Source of the DNA: Thermoplasmatota archaeon
GTDB taxonomy: Archaea; Thermoplasmatota; Thermoplasmata; RBG-16-68-12; JAJISG01
Direction of reading: 5' to 3'
DNA: 12,231 nucleotides
Assembly (NCBI GenBank): GCA_022848835.1
Contig: JAJISG010000194.1
Span: forward strand, 1-12,231
Part shown: positions 1 to 7,397 of the stretch, piece after piece
Numbering within the stretch: the first letter of the stretch is position 1
Layout of the letters: each line of letters starts with the position of its first letter
Position numbers and translations under genes: made by a program
Notes under the pieces: generated by a model
What the model saw: the letters and a program-made list of their open reading frames with translations, nothing else
Databases searched by the model: none
What the model was told of the DNA's origin: nothing

Positions 1-17
1 AGGTGCTTCTAGGAAGA

Positions 18-542
18 TTATTTGGCCATTTGGGCTCTCGGCCTGAGGGCCATCAACCGCTGGAGGATTAGCTCCGGCGTGGACCGGGCAATCCGATTCC
101 GCTGGGGCGTCTGGTCCACCACTAAGTTGTACGCCTCGTCCAGGCTCCGGGCCTCGATGCCGTCCACCCGGACGTCGACGCGCTGGAGGACGGACCGCGC
201 GGTGTGGGTGACCAAGACCCCGTAGCTCCCGCTGGCCCGGGCCATCTCCAGGAACGTCGCGATGAGGGCCCCCGCCGTCTCCGGCTCGGTGAGGGACTCC
301 AGCTCGTCTGCCAGGACGAGCTTCTGCTGCGGGTCCAACGCGAGAGGCATGAAGGTCGTTAGGAAGCCCTCGAGGGCCCCGGCGGAGAGGGCCCCTCGCT
401 GGGCCAGGTAGAGGGTTTCCAGGAGGGAGAGTCGGAGGAGAGCCATCGCGGTGGACGAAACGAAGGTAGAGGTCCAGGGCCAGTGGCTGGCCCTCTGGGC
501 GGCGGGGCACCCCTTCCGGACGATGCGAAGATTCTCCCTCAA
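18..542 (-). CDS. MutS-related ATPase, C-terminal fragment (probably truncated)
   Basis: The 174-residue product resembles the C-terminal half of the MutS-like P-loop ATPases of euryarchaea. Visible elements are a Walker B-like segment LVLADELESLTEP (about residues 75-87), the switch-like VLVTHTA (about 109-115), a DGIEA motif and a terminal STPELILQRL; all four are familiar from that family. What is missing is the N-terminal core and any GxxxxGKT/S Walker A. The first 32 residues look unrelated to the family, and a helix like the one that normally follows Walker A starts at the internal ATG at 446. The putative TTG start shares TTGA with the stop of the large upstream gene, which would allow translational coupling. 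No Shine-Dalgarno is seen. Without Walker A it is unlikely to hydrolyse ATP, so a pseudogene remnant or a junction artefact is at least as likely as a working protein. The family call is moderately sure; function is doubtful. Confidence 0.55.
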   Translation of the reverse strand: MRENLRIVRKGCPAAQRASHWPWTSTFVSSTAMALLRLSLLETLYLAQRGALSAGALEGFLTTFMPLALDPQQKLVLADELESLTEPETAGALIATFLEMARASGSYGVLVTHTARSVLQRVDVRVDGIEARSLDEAYNLVVDQTPQRNRIARSTPELILQRLMALRPRAQMAK

Positions 543-3500
543 TAGGGATGGGTCCGGATGATGACGCCCCTATCGGCATCACCGATGTCTGCGGAGTCGA
601 TCCGGTCCGTCATCTGGGCGATGGTGGTCTGTGTCCATCCCGTTCCCTGGTCGTTCCGCAGGTACAGTAGGAACCCGTTCTCGGTTCCCAATACGATGTC
701 ATCCCAGTTATCCCCGTCCACGTCCCCCACCCGAAGGGCTGAGGTCGTGGTAGTTAAGAGGGATGCGATGGTGGATAGGAACCAGGACCCTCGGGATCCT
801 CCGTTCGTGAAGAGAAGGACCTTTTCATCGTTCGTGCCGATTACGATATCGTAGGCTGAATCCCCCGATATCATCCCCACGTCCAGGGTGAGGAGGTTTC
901 CCGTCGCGGTCAGGGTGTCCTCGGCGGGCCAGCTCTCCCCCGTCCCGTCGCCGTAGAAGACGTAGAGGGCAGCGCCCGTGGTGGCCACCACGATGTCCTG
1001 ATACCCGTCCCCGTCGATGTCGGCCACGGTGAGGGCTTTCGTGGCTGCTCCCACGTCGACGTCCCAAAACTGCGGGGTGGATTCGTAGGACTTGAAGTAC
1101 AGGTAATCCACCCAGAGGCTGTCGAGGACAGAGGATCCGTTCGCCCGGTCTGTGTCCTGAGCAAGGACGTAGAGGGCCTGGCCCCCGACGCTCGTGGGAA
1201 GGGAGACGCTCTGGCTGATATCGTCGTCCGTCGTCTTGGTCACCGTGAGGAGGTCGGCGTAGGGGCCGTGGCCGTTCGTCGCCATCTTGAAGATAAAGTC
1301 GTCATTCTCCCCGGTGAGGGTGTGGTACGCTTCCACGAAGAACTTGTAAGCATCCTTCCCGGAGGGGATGGTGGCCGACCTCCAGACCTTGGAGAGGCTG
1401 CTGAAGTTCCCACTCCCAGGCTGCAGGACGTAGATGTGGTCAACGGAGAGGCTGGTGAGCTGGTCGTCGGTGTCCTTGTCCCTCTTGCTCTGATCCGTAT
1501 CCAATAGGTGAACGTAGAGAGTCTCTTCGCTCCAGTCAACTCCCGAAAGGCTCCAGATATACTCCGCCTTTGCCGTACCGGTAATCGTCCCACTAAACCA
1601 GGCGACGTTGGTCCCGTCCTTGGACCAACCCACCGAGAAGGCCTCGCTGCCTGAAAGTATTTGGCCTATCAGGTGGATCTCCAGGGTATCCAAGGCCGAG
1701 GCCGTGATGTTGGGAAACAGGTATCTATGTCCTGGACTGCCCAGGGTGTACTCGGGTAGGACCCCGGATTCTCCCTCGGTGAGGATCTGGAGCACCCCAT
1801 CGTCCGCCTGGGTGTCGTTGTAACTCCCCTGGACCGTCTCCGCCGACCCCGCCTGCTCGCCGGCCGCCAGGAGGCGTTCGGACGCCACCTCCTCGATCTG
1901 CTGATAAAGGTCGTCGCTACTCTGGGTGGCCGAGTAGGACCCCGTCACGGATCCGTGCCCGGGACTCGAGACATCGGAGTTCATGAGGATGGTGGCCGTG
2001 GTCACCGTTCCAAAGACCCCCTTTCCGTTGTTGAGGTATACCCTCACGCTGTCGGTCCCTACGGTGAGACCGACTATCAGGTCCGCGGCGCCATCACCGT
2101 TCACATCGGCCAGCTGCAGGGCAGCGACGCCCGTCCCCACGTTATCCACGAAATTGGTGGACCAGGATCCGTCGTTCCGATACCACCATACATCGCCGGT
2201 GGAGGTGCCCACCGCCGCATCTAGGTCGGAGTCATCGTCCACGTGGCCCACGGCCACGCTCGTGACGCTGGAGGCTAGGGTGTCAATCGCGAACCGGCTC
2301 AAGGAGTGGCCCTTTCCGTCCCTGTTCCTGTACCACCATACGTCGCCATTCTTGGTCCCCGCCAGGAGGTCCAGGTCCCCGTCTCCATCCAGATCGCCCA
2401 GGACCTGAGACTTGATGGGGTTGTCGGGGGCCGGGTTCCCGGGTGACGCCAGGAAGGTCTCGAAGGGGTAGTTGGTCCATCCTTCCACGTTGTCGAAGAA
2501 GTCACCGTAGATGGCCAGGTCGAAGTTCTTCTGGGTCGTGGACTTGAGACCCATGGTGATGTCTAATTTCCAACGTGGACCTGTGACCTTAATCTGTGTC
2601 GAAATGCGGGAATAGTCCTCATCCGTGTCCTGGACGTTCATTGTCGCCAGGTTGTAGGATATCGTACCGAAGTTCCAGGGATCGATGTTGGGTTTGGATA
2701 GGTCTACGGAGAAGGAATAGCTGACGACGTCGTTGAGGACGGCTACGCTGATAGGGGTGACCCCGGGAGAGGCCCAGATAGGAAGATTTCCGACAAAGTC
2801 GGACACGATGACATTCCCAATGTCGAAGCTTCCATCCGTGCTCTTCACGACGACCTTCACGTACATAATCTCCGTGAAGTTGAAGCTCGTAGCGGGGGCT
2901 GTGTGGCCGGCGTCCTTGTAGGTCTCCACCCTGGGGTAGTCGGGGCTGTTTCCTGAGAGGTCGGTCACGCGGATGGAGTCCGTGACGTACAACCTGTTGC
3001 CCGGCGACGGGGTGAGGCTGGTGATCAACTCGAACTCCAGAGGATAGTGTCCGGGTTGAAGCTGGTAACCGTCGAACCCGCTACCGGCGCTGCTCGTGTT
3101 GAAACGGTATTCGTAGATGTAGAAGCCGCTGATGAACTCCGTGAGAGCGAAGGCGCTCGTGGTGGAGGGGAAGGAAGTGTCCGTTACGGGATTCGTGTAG
3201 GGTGAATTGCTGTAGACGACCTCCCGATCGTTGTAGTAGGGGTCCCAGAGGATGAACATGTTCTTCAGGTCGGGGTTGGGGATATTCTTCGTGGCAACTA
3301 CGATGACCAGGCTCTGATTTTTGATGAAGCTCCGAGTGCTGATAGCCTCCCATCCGCTGGCCTCCCAATCTTCGACCTCGAAGATGTCATAGCGCTGGAC
3401 GTCGGAACCGAAGTTGAGGGAGCTGGGACCGGTGACCTGGGAAGAGGTACCAGTGTCCACGACTTTCAGGACCAGCCTGGTCTTGGTCTCCCTGCCACCG

Positions 3501-4318
3501 TCATCGGTAGCGTTGAGGATCATGATGCCTCCGTCCCAGCTTTTCTGCGCTTTGAGGCCGAGGGACCGAGTATAAATCCCGTCGCTGGCGACCTTATCCC
3601 CCACGAAGCGATTCCCGTCATCCAGCAGCTGTATGGGCCCCCCCAAAGGCGTGCCATTGAAGCCGAAGGTAAGGTAGGCCCAGACCGATTTTACGTTCAA
3701 ATCAGAGTCGGGATCGATGACCTTGGCAAAGATGGTGAACTTGTCGCCGGGCTTCACAGGGTCCCGAGTGGCCGTGGTGGGGGCGGCATCGACCCATTTA
3801 TCCAAGAAGATGGGTGCCTGGTCGCCAGCAACTCCGAGGAGGGCCTCGTTCCACAGTACAATGCCCCTATCGAGATCCACGACCATGACGGAGACAGTAG
3901 CACTCTCAGTAATGATGCTCTCGTTACTCCGGTAGCTCCACATTTCCCCAATGTTCCATGTGGCATCAGACCCATCAACCCCATAGTCCCTGGGGCAGTC
4001 TATGTCGTCGCAGATTTCGCCCTTGGTGCGCAGGACTTCCGTCTGGTTGTCTATCGTCAGGTAGATCCTCGTGGGGCCCTCGAAGAGGTCATCCCCTCCC
4101 AAGTGTGTTAGGTTGATGTATGCGCCGTTCCAGACCCCGGCCACGTAGACGCCGTCCAAGCCGCCGTCGAAGGAGACCCTGCCACTGGCTGACGGCGTCG
4201 GGATGGTGTAGACCCAGAGGATGATTGTTGAGAATATGATGACCGTGATCAAGAGGACGAGGATGGTGCCTACGACCTCCGATACGCCAGAGTGGTCAAA
4301 GGGCTTCTTCCTCAACAA
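539..4318 (-). CDS. Large pilin-anchored FG-GAP/VCBS beta-propeller surface protein
   Basis: This 1259-residue protein is predicted to be exported and displayed on the cell surface. Residues 1-37 form an archaeal type IV pilin N-terminus: basic KK, then DHSG and SEVVGTILVL leading into one hydrophobic helix (about 15-37), as expected for class III signal peptides cut by an archaeal prepilin peptidase. An Ig-like segment with an FTIFAKVIDPDSDLN core lies around 190-290, followed by beta-rich regions of unknown type. Calcium-loop repeats of the D-x-D-G-D-G-x-x-D kind begin near residues 642, 692 and 737, then again near 1099, 1150 and 1197, with a cut-off seventh near 1246. Two related beta modules (about 790-1085) sit between the third and fourth repeats. 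The TTG start is chosen because GGGAGG lies 7 bases upstream and a TATA-like box about 49 bases upstream. An adhesive or ligand-binding role is inferred. The upstream GAF-PAS gene is on the same strand. Confidence 0.85.
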   Translation of the reverse strand: MLRKKPFDHSGVSEVVGTILVLLITVIIFSTIILWVYTIPTPSASGRVSFDGGLDGVYVAGVWNGAYINLTHLGGDDLFEGPTRIYLTIDNQTEVLRTKGEICDDIDCPRDYGVDGSDATWNIGEMWSYRSNESIITESATVSVMVVDLDRGIVLWNEALLGVAGDQAPIFLDKWVDAAPTTATRDPVKPGDKFTIFAKVIDPDSDLNVKSVWAYLTFGFNGTPLGGPIQLLDDGNRFVGDKVASDGIYTRSLGLKAQKSWDGGIMILNATDDGGRETKTRLVLKVVDTGTSSQVTGPSSLNFGSDVQRYDIFEVEDWEASGWEAISTRSFIKNQSLVIVVATKNIPNPDLKNMFILWDPYYNDREVVYSNSPYTNPVTDTSFPSTTSAFALTEFISGFYIYEYRFNTSSAGSGFDGYQLQPGHYPLEFELITSLTPSPGNRLYVTDSIRVTDLSGNSPDYPRVETYKDAGHTAPATSFNFTEIMYVKVVVKSTDGSFDIGNVIVSDFVGNLPIWASPGVTPISVAVLNDVVSYSFSVDLSKPNIDPWNFGTISYNLATMNVQDTDEDYSRISTQIKVTGPRWKLDITMGLKSTTQKNFDLAIYGDFFDNVEGWTNYPFETFLASPGNPAPDNPIKSQVLGDLDGDGDLDLLAGTKNGDVWWYRNRDGKGHSLSRFAIDTLASSVTSVAVGHVDDDSDLDAAVGTSTGDVWWYRNDGSWSTNFVDNVGTGVAALQLADVNGDGAADLIVGLTVGTDSVRVYLNNGKGVFGTVTTATILMNSDVSSPGHGSVTGSYSATQSSDDLYQQIEEVASERLLAAGEQAGSAETVQGSYNDTQADDGVLQILTEGESGVLPEYTLGSPGHRYLFPNITASALDTLEIHLIGQILSGSEAFSVGWSKDGTNVAWFSGTITGTAKAEYIWSLSGVDWSEETLYVHLLDTDQSKRDKDTDDQLTSLSVDHIYVLQPGSGNFSSLSKVWRSATIPSGKDAYKFFVEAYHTLTGENDDFIFKMATNGHGPYADLLTVTKTTDDDISQSVSLPTSVGGQALYVLAQDTDRANGSSVLDSLWVDYLYFKSYESTPQFWDVDVGAATKALTVADIDGDGYQDIVVATTGAALYVFYGDGTGESWPAEDTLTATGNLLTLDVGMISGDSAYDIVIGTNDEKVLLFTNGGSRGSWFLSTIASLLTTTTSALRVGDVDGDNWDDIVLGTENGFLLYLRNDQGTGWTQTTIAQMTDRIDSADIGDADRGVIIRTHPY
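1065..1990 (-). other. Duplicated beta-module insert splitting the FG-GAP propeller
   Basis: This segment of the pilin-anchored protein separates its first three calcium-loop repeats from the last ones. It opens with two copies of a GSY-x-x-TQ-x-x-DD motif about 38 residues apart (GSYSATQSSDD, then GSYNDTQADDG). Two longer beta-rich modules follow, each ending in the same pattern: LYV, then DTD, then SL-V-D-YV/YF. Examples are LYVHLLDTD near 1500-1525 and LYVLAQDTD near 1150-1175. The copies are diverged but in register, so this is an ancestral tandem duplication. The GSY-TQ-DD signature reminds me of modules in secreted archaeal proteins; ligand binding is a guess. Confidence 0.6.
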
Positions 4319-4325
4319 GACTGGT

Positions 4326-4331
4326 CCTCCC
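4326..4331 (-). promoter_or_regulatory. Shine-Dalgarno GGGAGG deciding the TTG start
   Basis: GGGAGG on the minus strand lies 7 bases before the TTG at 4318-4316. This is the best ribosome-binding site in the window and it supports the TTG start of the large pilin-like protein. Unlike its leaderless neighbours, this gene is predicted to have a short 5' leader. Confidence 0.6.
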
Positions 4332-4362
4332 TAGGCCAACAGGCAACATTCTGGAAATCTGG

Positions 4363-4370
4363 ATACTTAA
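4363..4370 (-). promoter_or_regulatory. TATA-like box for the pilin-anchored protein gene
   Basis: TTAAGTAT on the minus strand sits in the A/T-rich gap between the GAF-PAS gene and the pilin gene. A start of transcription about 25 bases further on would leave a leader of roughly 22 bases containing the Shine-Dalgarno. A second TATA-like stretch (CTTAAG) lies about 25 bases further upstream, so the exact box is uncertain. Confidence 0.45.
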
Positions 4371-4412
4371 TCATTGTCTCGCAATTACCACTTAAGATAT
4401 CCTGTGGAGCCA

Positions 4413-5384
4413 TCAAGTCCTCTCCACAATGGCCTTCAACTCGCCCTCCTTCCCTCTCTTCTTCCTCTTCTTCGGTATTGCAGCCTTCTCAAAGACGAAT
4501 AGGAGTCTAGAGGGCTGTCCAGTTCGATTCCGCAGAGGTAAGGCTCTGATGCGGCAGAAGACCTTGCCAGCGTTCTTCTTGACGATGAAGGCTTTCCGGC
4601 CCTTGGACATCTCCCCATTCACAAGGGGCCCCCGACCGACGAAGTCCATCTCCTCCACCAGCCTGCCATTGACATCCATTGGCTTGAGTACCTTGGCCCA
4701 GCTCTCCCCTATCAGGTCCTTCTCCTTCCAGCCGAGGAACTTCTCGGTCTGTGGACTGAGACCACTGACCCTCATCCGCCCGTCCACCTTGAGAACCGCG
4801 TCCGAGAGATCTTCCACAATGTCCCCTATCCTCTCGAAGGCCCTCAGGGACTCCTCCTGGAGCTTTCCGTTCTCGATGGCGGTGGCGATCTGGTTGGCTA
4901 TGCCGGTTACGATGTTAATCTCCCTGCTGGTGAAGTAGTGTTGGGAGGTAGTGCTGTCCAGGGTCATGATCCCCTGGATCTGCCCCTTGGAGACCAGGGG
5001 GATTACGAGCATCGACTTGACCTCCCAGGATTTGATGATCTCCCGGGGAAGCATGTCCTCCTGTGGAAGATTCCTGATCACGGAGGGCAGCTTCTGATGG
5101 ACGACCTTGTTGATCAGCTTGGGGATCTCATCCTCCCGGAGGTTTCTCTCCATCATAACCTCGGCGAGGGCGGGGCGCGGGCTATAGGCCTCCGCTGGGA
5201 TGCAGACCTTTCCCCTGTGATCGTAAAGGAAGATGGCGCACCGGTCCACTCGCACCAGCTGGGGCGCTATGCGAACTACCGTCTTCAGGACCTCTTGAAG
5301 CTCCGTGAGATTCCCCACAATCTCGGAGACTCCAATGAAGGCCGCCAGAACTTGGGTCTCACCCAGATCTCTCCCTTCAAACAT
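4413..5384 (-). CDS. GAF-PAS sensory protein without a kinase domain
   Basis: This 323-residue soluble protein has a GAF domain at about residues 20-175. It shows the typical hydrophobic strands, the IPLVSKGQIQGIMTLDS strand pair and the closing helix FTSREINIVTGIANQIATAIEN. A PAS-like domain follows at about 186-300, with the features L-KVDGRMRVSGLSP and FLGWKEKDLIG. No histidine kinase, HAMP, receiver or DNA-binding domain is present. The protein ends in a strongly basic tail (PKKRKKRGK, residues 304-312) that could contact nucleic acid, membrane lipid or a partner. Such proteins bind small ligands or sense redox state and act through other proteins; the ligand is unknown. It lies directly upstream of the pilin-like surface gene on the same strand, so co-regulation is possible but unproven. 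The ATG start is supported by a GAF-proper N-terminus and a T-rich promoter-like stretch upstream. Confidence 0.8.
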   Translation of the reverse strand: MFEGRDLGETQVLAAFIGVSEIVGNLTELQEVLKTVVRIAPQLVRVDRCAIFLYDHRGKVCIPAEAYSPRPALAEVMMERNLREDEIPKLINKVVHQKLPSVIRNLPQEDMLPREIIKSWEVKSMLVIPLVSKGQIQGIMTLDSTTSQHYFTSREINIVTGIANQIATAIENGKLQEESLRAFERIGDIVEDLSDAVLKVDGRMRVSGLSPQTEKFLGWKEKDLIGESWAKVLKPMDVNGRLVEEMDFVGRGPLVNGEMSKGRKAFIVKKNAGKVFCRIRALPLRNRTGQPSRLLFVFEKAAIPKKRKKRGKEGELKAIVERT

Positions 5385-5411
5385 GAGTCGTGGACTATTC
5401 CTTGAAGTAGT

Positions 5412-5419
5412 AGCAAAAA
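5412..5419 (-). promoter_or_regulatory. Possible TATA-like box for the GAF-PAS gene
   Basis: TTTTTGCT on the minus strand is centred about 32 bases before the ATG at 5384. It is the only T/A-rich stretch in a suitable place, but it is a weaker match than the other boxes. The divergent intergenic region 5385-5570 holds this box, the one at 5538-5543 and nothing else I can recognise. Confidence 0.3.
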
Positions 5420-5537
5420 CCTTTCGCGGCCATTATCACGACTGGGTCTGTAGATCAGCAGACGCGTGTGCCAATCTCGGCGAGATGCCACCGGCCCTTC
5501 AAATGAACTCTCCCACAGCAGTGTGGCGGCAAAAGGC

Positions 5538-5543
5538 TTTAAT
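5538..5543 (+). promoter_or_regulatory. TATA-like box for the 97-residue hypothetical gene
   Basis: TTTAAT is centred about 30 bases before the ATG at 5571, with no Shine-Dalgarno between them. A leaderless or nearly leaderless transcript is likely. The element lies inside any longer reading frame that would start further upstream, which argues against such a start. Confidence 0.5.
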
Positions 5544-5570
5544 CCCCTCTGTGCTAGCAAGGCCGATACC

Positions 5571-5864
5571 ATGTACGGTGTGTTCCGCTTCGATTCGGAA
5601 TCGGTAGCCGAGGCGAGAGAACTTCTAGAGGATGACCTTGTGAGTCGCCAGAGCGTCACCCTACGGGATGCGAAGACCTTGGGCGCGGGCTTCGAGGGCC
5701 TACTGGTGTTCATCGAGGGAGCCGAGAGCGCCATCAAGAGGTTTGAGGAGATATCGGGCCATGAGGTGGAGAAGCTGCAGGGAGACAAAGCCGAGAGCGT
5801 CTACAGGCTGCTGAAGAAGGAGGAGGAGGACGCCGCGCAGGGTGTTGGTTTTCTCTTCGGCTGA
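5571..5864 (+). CDS. Small acidic hypothetical protein (97 aa)
   Basis: I do not recognise a characterised family. The product starts MYGVFRFDSESVAEARELLE and looks like a compact alpha/beta domain. A strand (YGVFRF) is followed by a helix, a strand (VTLRDAK), a strand (LLVFIEG), a helix (AESAIKRFEEIS) and an acidic-basic helix KAESVYRLLKKEEEDA, and it ends GVGFLFG. There are no cysteines, membrane segments or signal peptide, so it should be cytosolic. The strand-helix layout with the 'sequence-to-sequence' FRFDS and FIEG pairs resembles a small ferredoxin-like or regulatory fold, but that is only impression. The ATG at 5571 is preferred over an upstream start because a TATA-like box lies about 30 bases before it. 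It stands alone, divergent from the GAF-PAS gene and 147 bases before the protease gene, which has its own promoter. Confidence 0.75.
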   Translation: MYGVFRFDSESVAEARELLEDDLVSRQSVTLRDAKTLGAGFEGLLVFIEGAESAIKRFEEISGHEVEKLQGDKAESVYRLLKKEEEDAAQGVGFLFG

Positions 5865-5982
5865 GCACGAGTTCCCCGGCAATCGACACAATCTGACCGT
5901 CGACACGATTGGTGGGGCGTCTGCCACCCATGAGGAGGTTGAACCCAGGAATCCCGACCATGGAGTTACGGCTAGCTATTCC

Positions 5983-5990
5983 TTTTTATT
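5983..5990 (+). promoter_or_regulatory. TATA-like box for the zinc-ribbon CPBP protease gene
   Basis: TTTTTATT is centred about 26 bases before the GTG at 6012, the spacing expected for a leaderless archaeal transcript that begins at the start codon. The rest of the 5865-6011 gap contains no gene I can support. Confidence 0.6.
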
Positions 5991-6011
5991 GAAGGAAACC
6001 CCTTCACAAGC

Positions 6012-7397
6012 GTGAGATGCGGTCGTTGCGGTACGGAGTTCGAGGGGCGCTTCTGCCCTTCATGCGGCCTCCCCGCTTCTGATGCGGGACCTGTACTTCT
6101 GGAGATCTGTGCGCGTTGTGAAACCTCCTATGAGGGATGGCACTGTCCAAACTGTGGTTGGCCTGCCCGGCAACCATCACCACCACGGAAAGATATGAGG
6201 GGGATCAGGACCTTTTTCAGCATTCTCTGGTCAGGCGCCATTCTGCTCTTCATCGCATATCTGGCCGCCGTTCTGATTGCGTTCTTCTACCTCTCTCCCT
6301 CAATCGTCCGTGGAATTCTCACTGGCAACTGCACCAGGTGCTTAGGCGCCCTCCTCCTGGTCAACCCCTTCTGGGAACCGCTCTTCCTCGTCTGGCTGTT
6401 GAGTGGACAGAGCTTCCTTCTCTGGCTCTCTATCCTCCTGGGTCTGCTTGTGGGCATATACCTCTATCTCATTCTCTTTCATGGAAGGTCGACCTATGGA
6501 GCGTTGAGACTCCCCTTGAGGAGGCTCTCTGACAGGCTGCGGTCTGAGAGCGTCATCATCACCGTGGGCCAGATATTCGTCGCCATCCTCTTTTTCGACC
6601 TCGTTTATTTCACCCTCTTCCTCCCCGCCATAGGCATCCAACCGGAGTCGCCAGCGTCCTTCCGGGAACTCCCTGAATGGTACCAGATGTACGGCCTGGT
6701 TGAAGCTGCGTTTACGGAGGAGATCGCCATTAGGGTGGTGCTGATCGGTGCGCCCCTCGCCCTGGGATCCCTAGTCATTCGGCTTTTCCAGACCTCCAGG
6801 GCGTCGGTCGGAGGCAGACCACGAGGGATCGGCTTCGTGGCCAGCTCGCTGAAATACCTGGCGGGGGGCCAGGTGAATTCCACCTCTCCCAGGTCGGCTC
6901 AGATCCTCGGTGTCGTCCTCATCATCCTATCGGCTGCCTTCTTTGGGTATCTTCACGTAATCACCTGGGGAGTCCTCTGGAAGTTCGTGGACACTTTCGT
7001 AGGAGGTTTGGCCCTTGGCTACCTCTTCCTCAGGAAGGGCGTCGCGGCTTCGATCCTACTGCACTTCTCCATCAACGCCTTCTCGCTCCTCCTCACAGCC
7101 TCAGGTGGGGAGGATAGCATCCTTTCAGTCCTCCTGATAGGAGTCTTCTACCTAGCCCTCGCAGCCCTGGGAGCTGGGTTCTTCTTCTTCTACCTGCGGG
7201 AGTCGGGAAGACTCCTCCTCAAGCCTCTCTTGAAGCCCTCCAAGGGAATCGTCACCAAGAGACTTTCGCCTCGTGGAGAGCTGCCAGGACCCCCGGGAGA
7301 ATCGCTCTTTCGAGTGGATTGTCCCGACTGCGGGGCCAAAGAGGCGGTTTATGAGGAGGGCGTAGTTAAGTGCGCCGCCTGTGGAAGGAGGCTCTGA
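6012..7397 (+). CDS. CPBP-family intramembrane metalloprotease with zinc ribbons at both ends
   Basis: This 461-residue membrane protein belongs to the CPBP (CAAX protease and bacteriocin-processing, Abi) superfamily, whose members are intramembrane glutamate/histidine metalloproteases. All family motifs are present: EEIAIR with Glu236, Glu237 and Arg241; FGYLH with His315; and HFSIN with His351 and Asn355. About eight hydrophobic helices span residues 65-400. The N-terminus carries two CxxC...CxxC ribbons (Cys3, 6, 15, 18 and Cys33, 36, 45, 48), each with a CP-x-CG-x-P ending. A third ribbon closes the protein (Cys437, 440, 454, 457). The ribbons are probably cytosolic and may bind substrate or nucleic acid. 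Proteolysis, possibly of prenylated or membrane-inserted proteins, is a family-level expectation; the substrate is unknown. The GTG start is supported by a TATA-like box 26 bases upstream and by the position of the first cysteine pair. The stop touches the convergent UPF0201 stop. Confidence 0.88.
   Translation: MRCGRCGTEFEGRFCPSCGLPASDAGPVLLEICARCETSYEGWHCPNCGWPARQPSPPRKDMRGIRTFFSILWSGAILLFIAYLAAVLIAFFYLSPSIVRGILTGNCTRCLGALLLVNPFWEPLFLVWLLSGQSFLLWLSILLGLLVGIYLYLILFHGRSTYGALRLPLRRLSDRLRSESVIITVGQIFVAILFFDLVYFTLFLPAIGIQPESPASFRELPEWYQMYGLVEAAFTEEIAIRVVLIGAPLALGSLVIRLFQTSRASVGGRPRGIGFVASSLKYLAGGQVNSTSPRSAQILGVVLIILSAAFFGYLHVITWGVLWKFVDTFVGGLALGYLFLRKGVAASILLHFSINAFSLLLTASGGEDSILSVLLIGVFYLALAALGAGFFFFYLRESGRLLLKPLLKPSKGIVTKRLSPRGELPGPPGESLFRVDCPDCGAKEAVYEEGVVKCAACGRRL

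Noticed and set aside
2170..2350. A near-identical DNA repeat about 150 bases apart (GTACCACCATAC-like), considered as a possible mobile-element end.
   Set aside because: It encodes GDVWWYRN in two successive propeller blades, so protein-level repetition explains it.
1983..2408. Plus-strand open frames, including one of 141 residues, inside the large surface protein gene.
   Set aside because: They are antisense to FG-GAP coding repeats, rich in Pro/Ser/Thr, and lack promoters; they are by-products of G+C-rich coding DNA.
4429..4938. A plus-strand frame of 169 residues opposite the GAF-PAS gene.
   Set aside because: The opposite strand encodes clear GAF and PAS domains; this frame has no domain or promoter signal.
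5466..5570. A 35-codon N-terminal extension of the small hypothetical protein.
   Set aside because: The promoter-like TTTAAT lies within it, and the composition changes abruptly at the ATG at 5571.
5385..5570. Divergent intergenic region checked for tRNA or small RNA.
   Set aside because: No cloverleaf, CCA-ready acceptor stem or conserved T-loop was found; only promoter-like elements are seen.
5734..5961. Minus-strand reading frame of 75 residues starting opposite the protease promoter, with an A/T-rich stretch about 24 bases upstream of its ATG.
   Set aside because: Two thirds of it is antisense to the 97-residue gene and turns into low-complexity Pro/Ser/Arg sequence. The A/T stretch is the protease TATA box read backwards.
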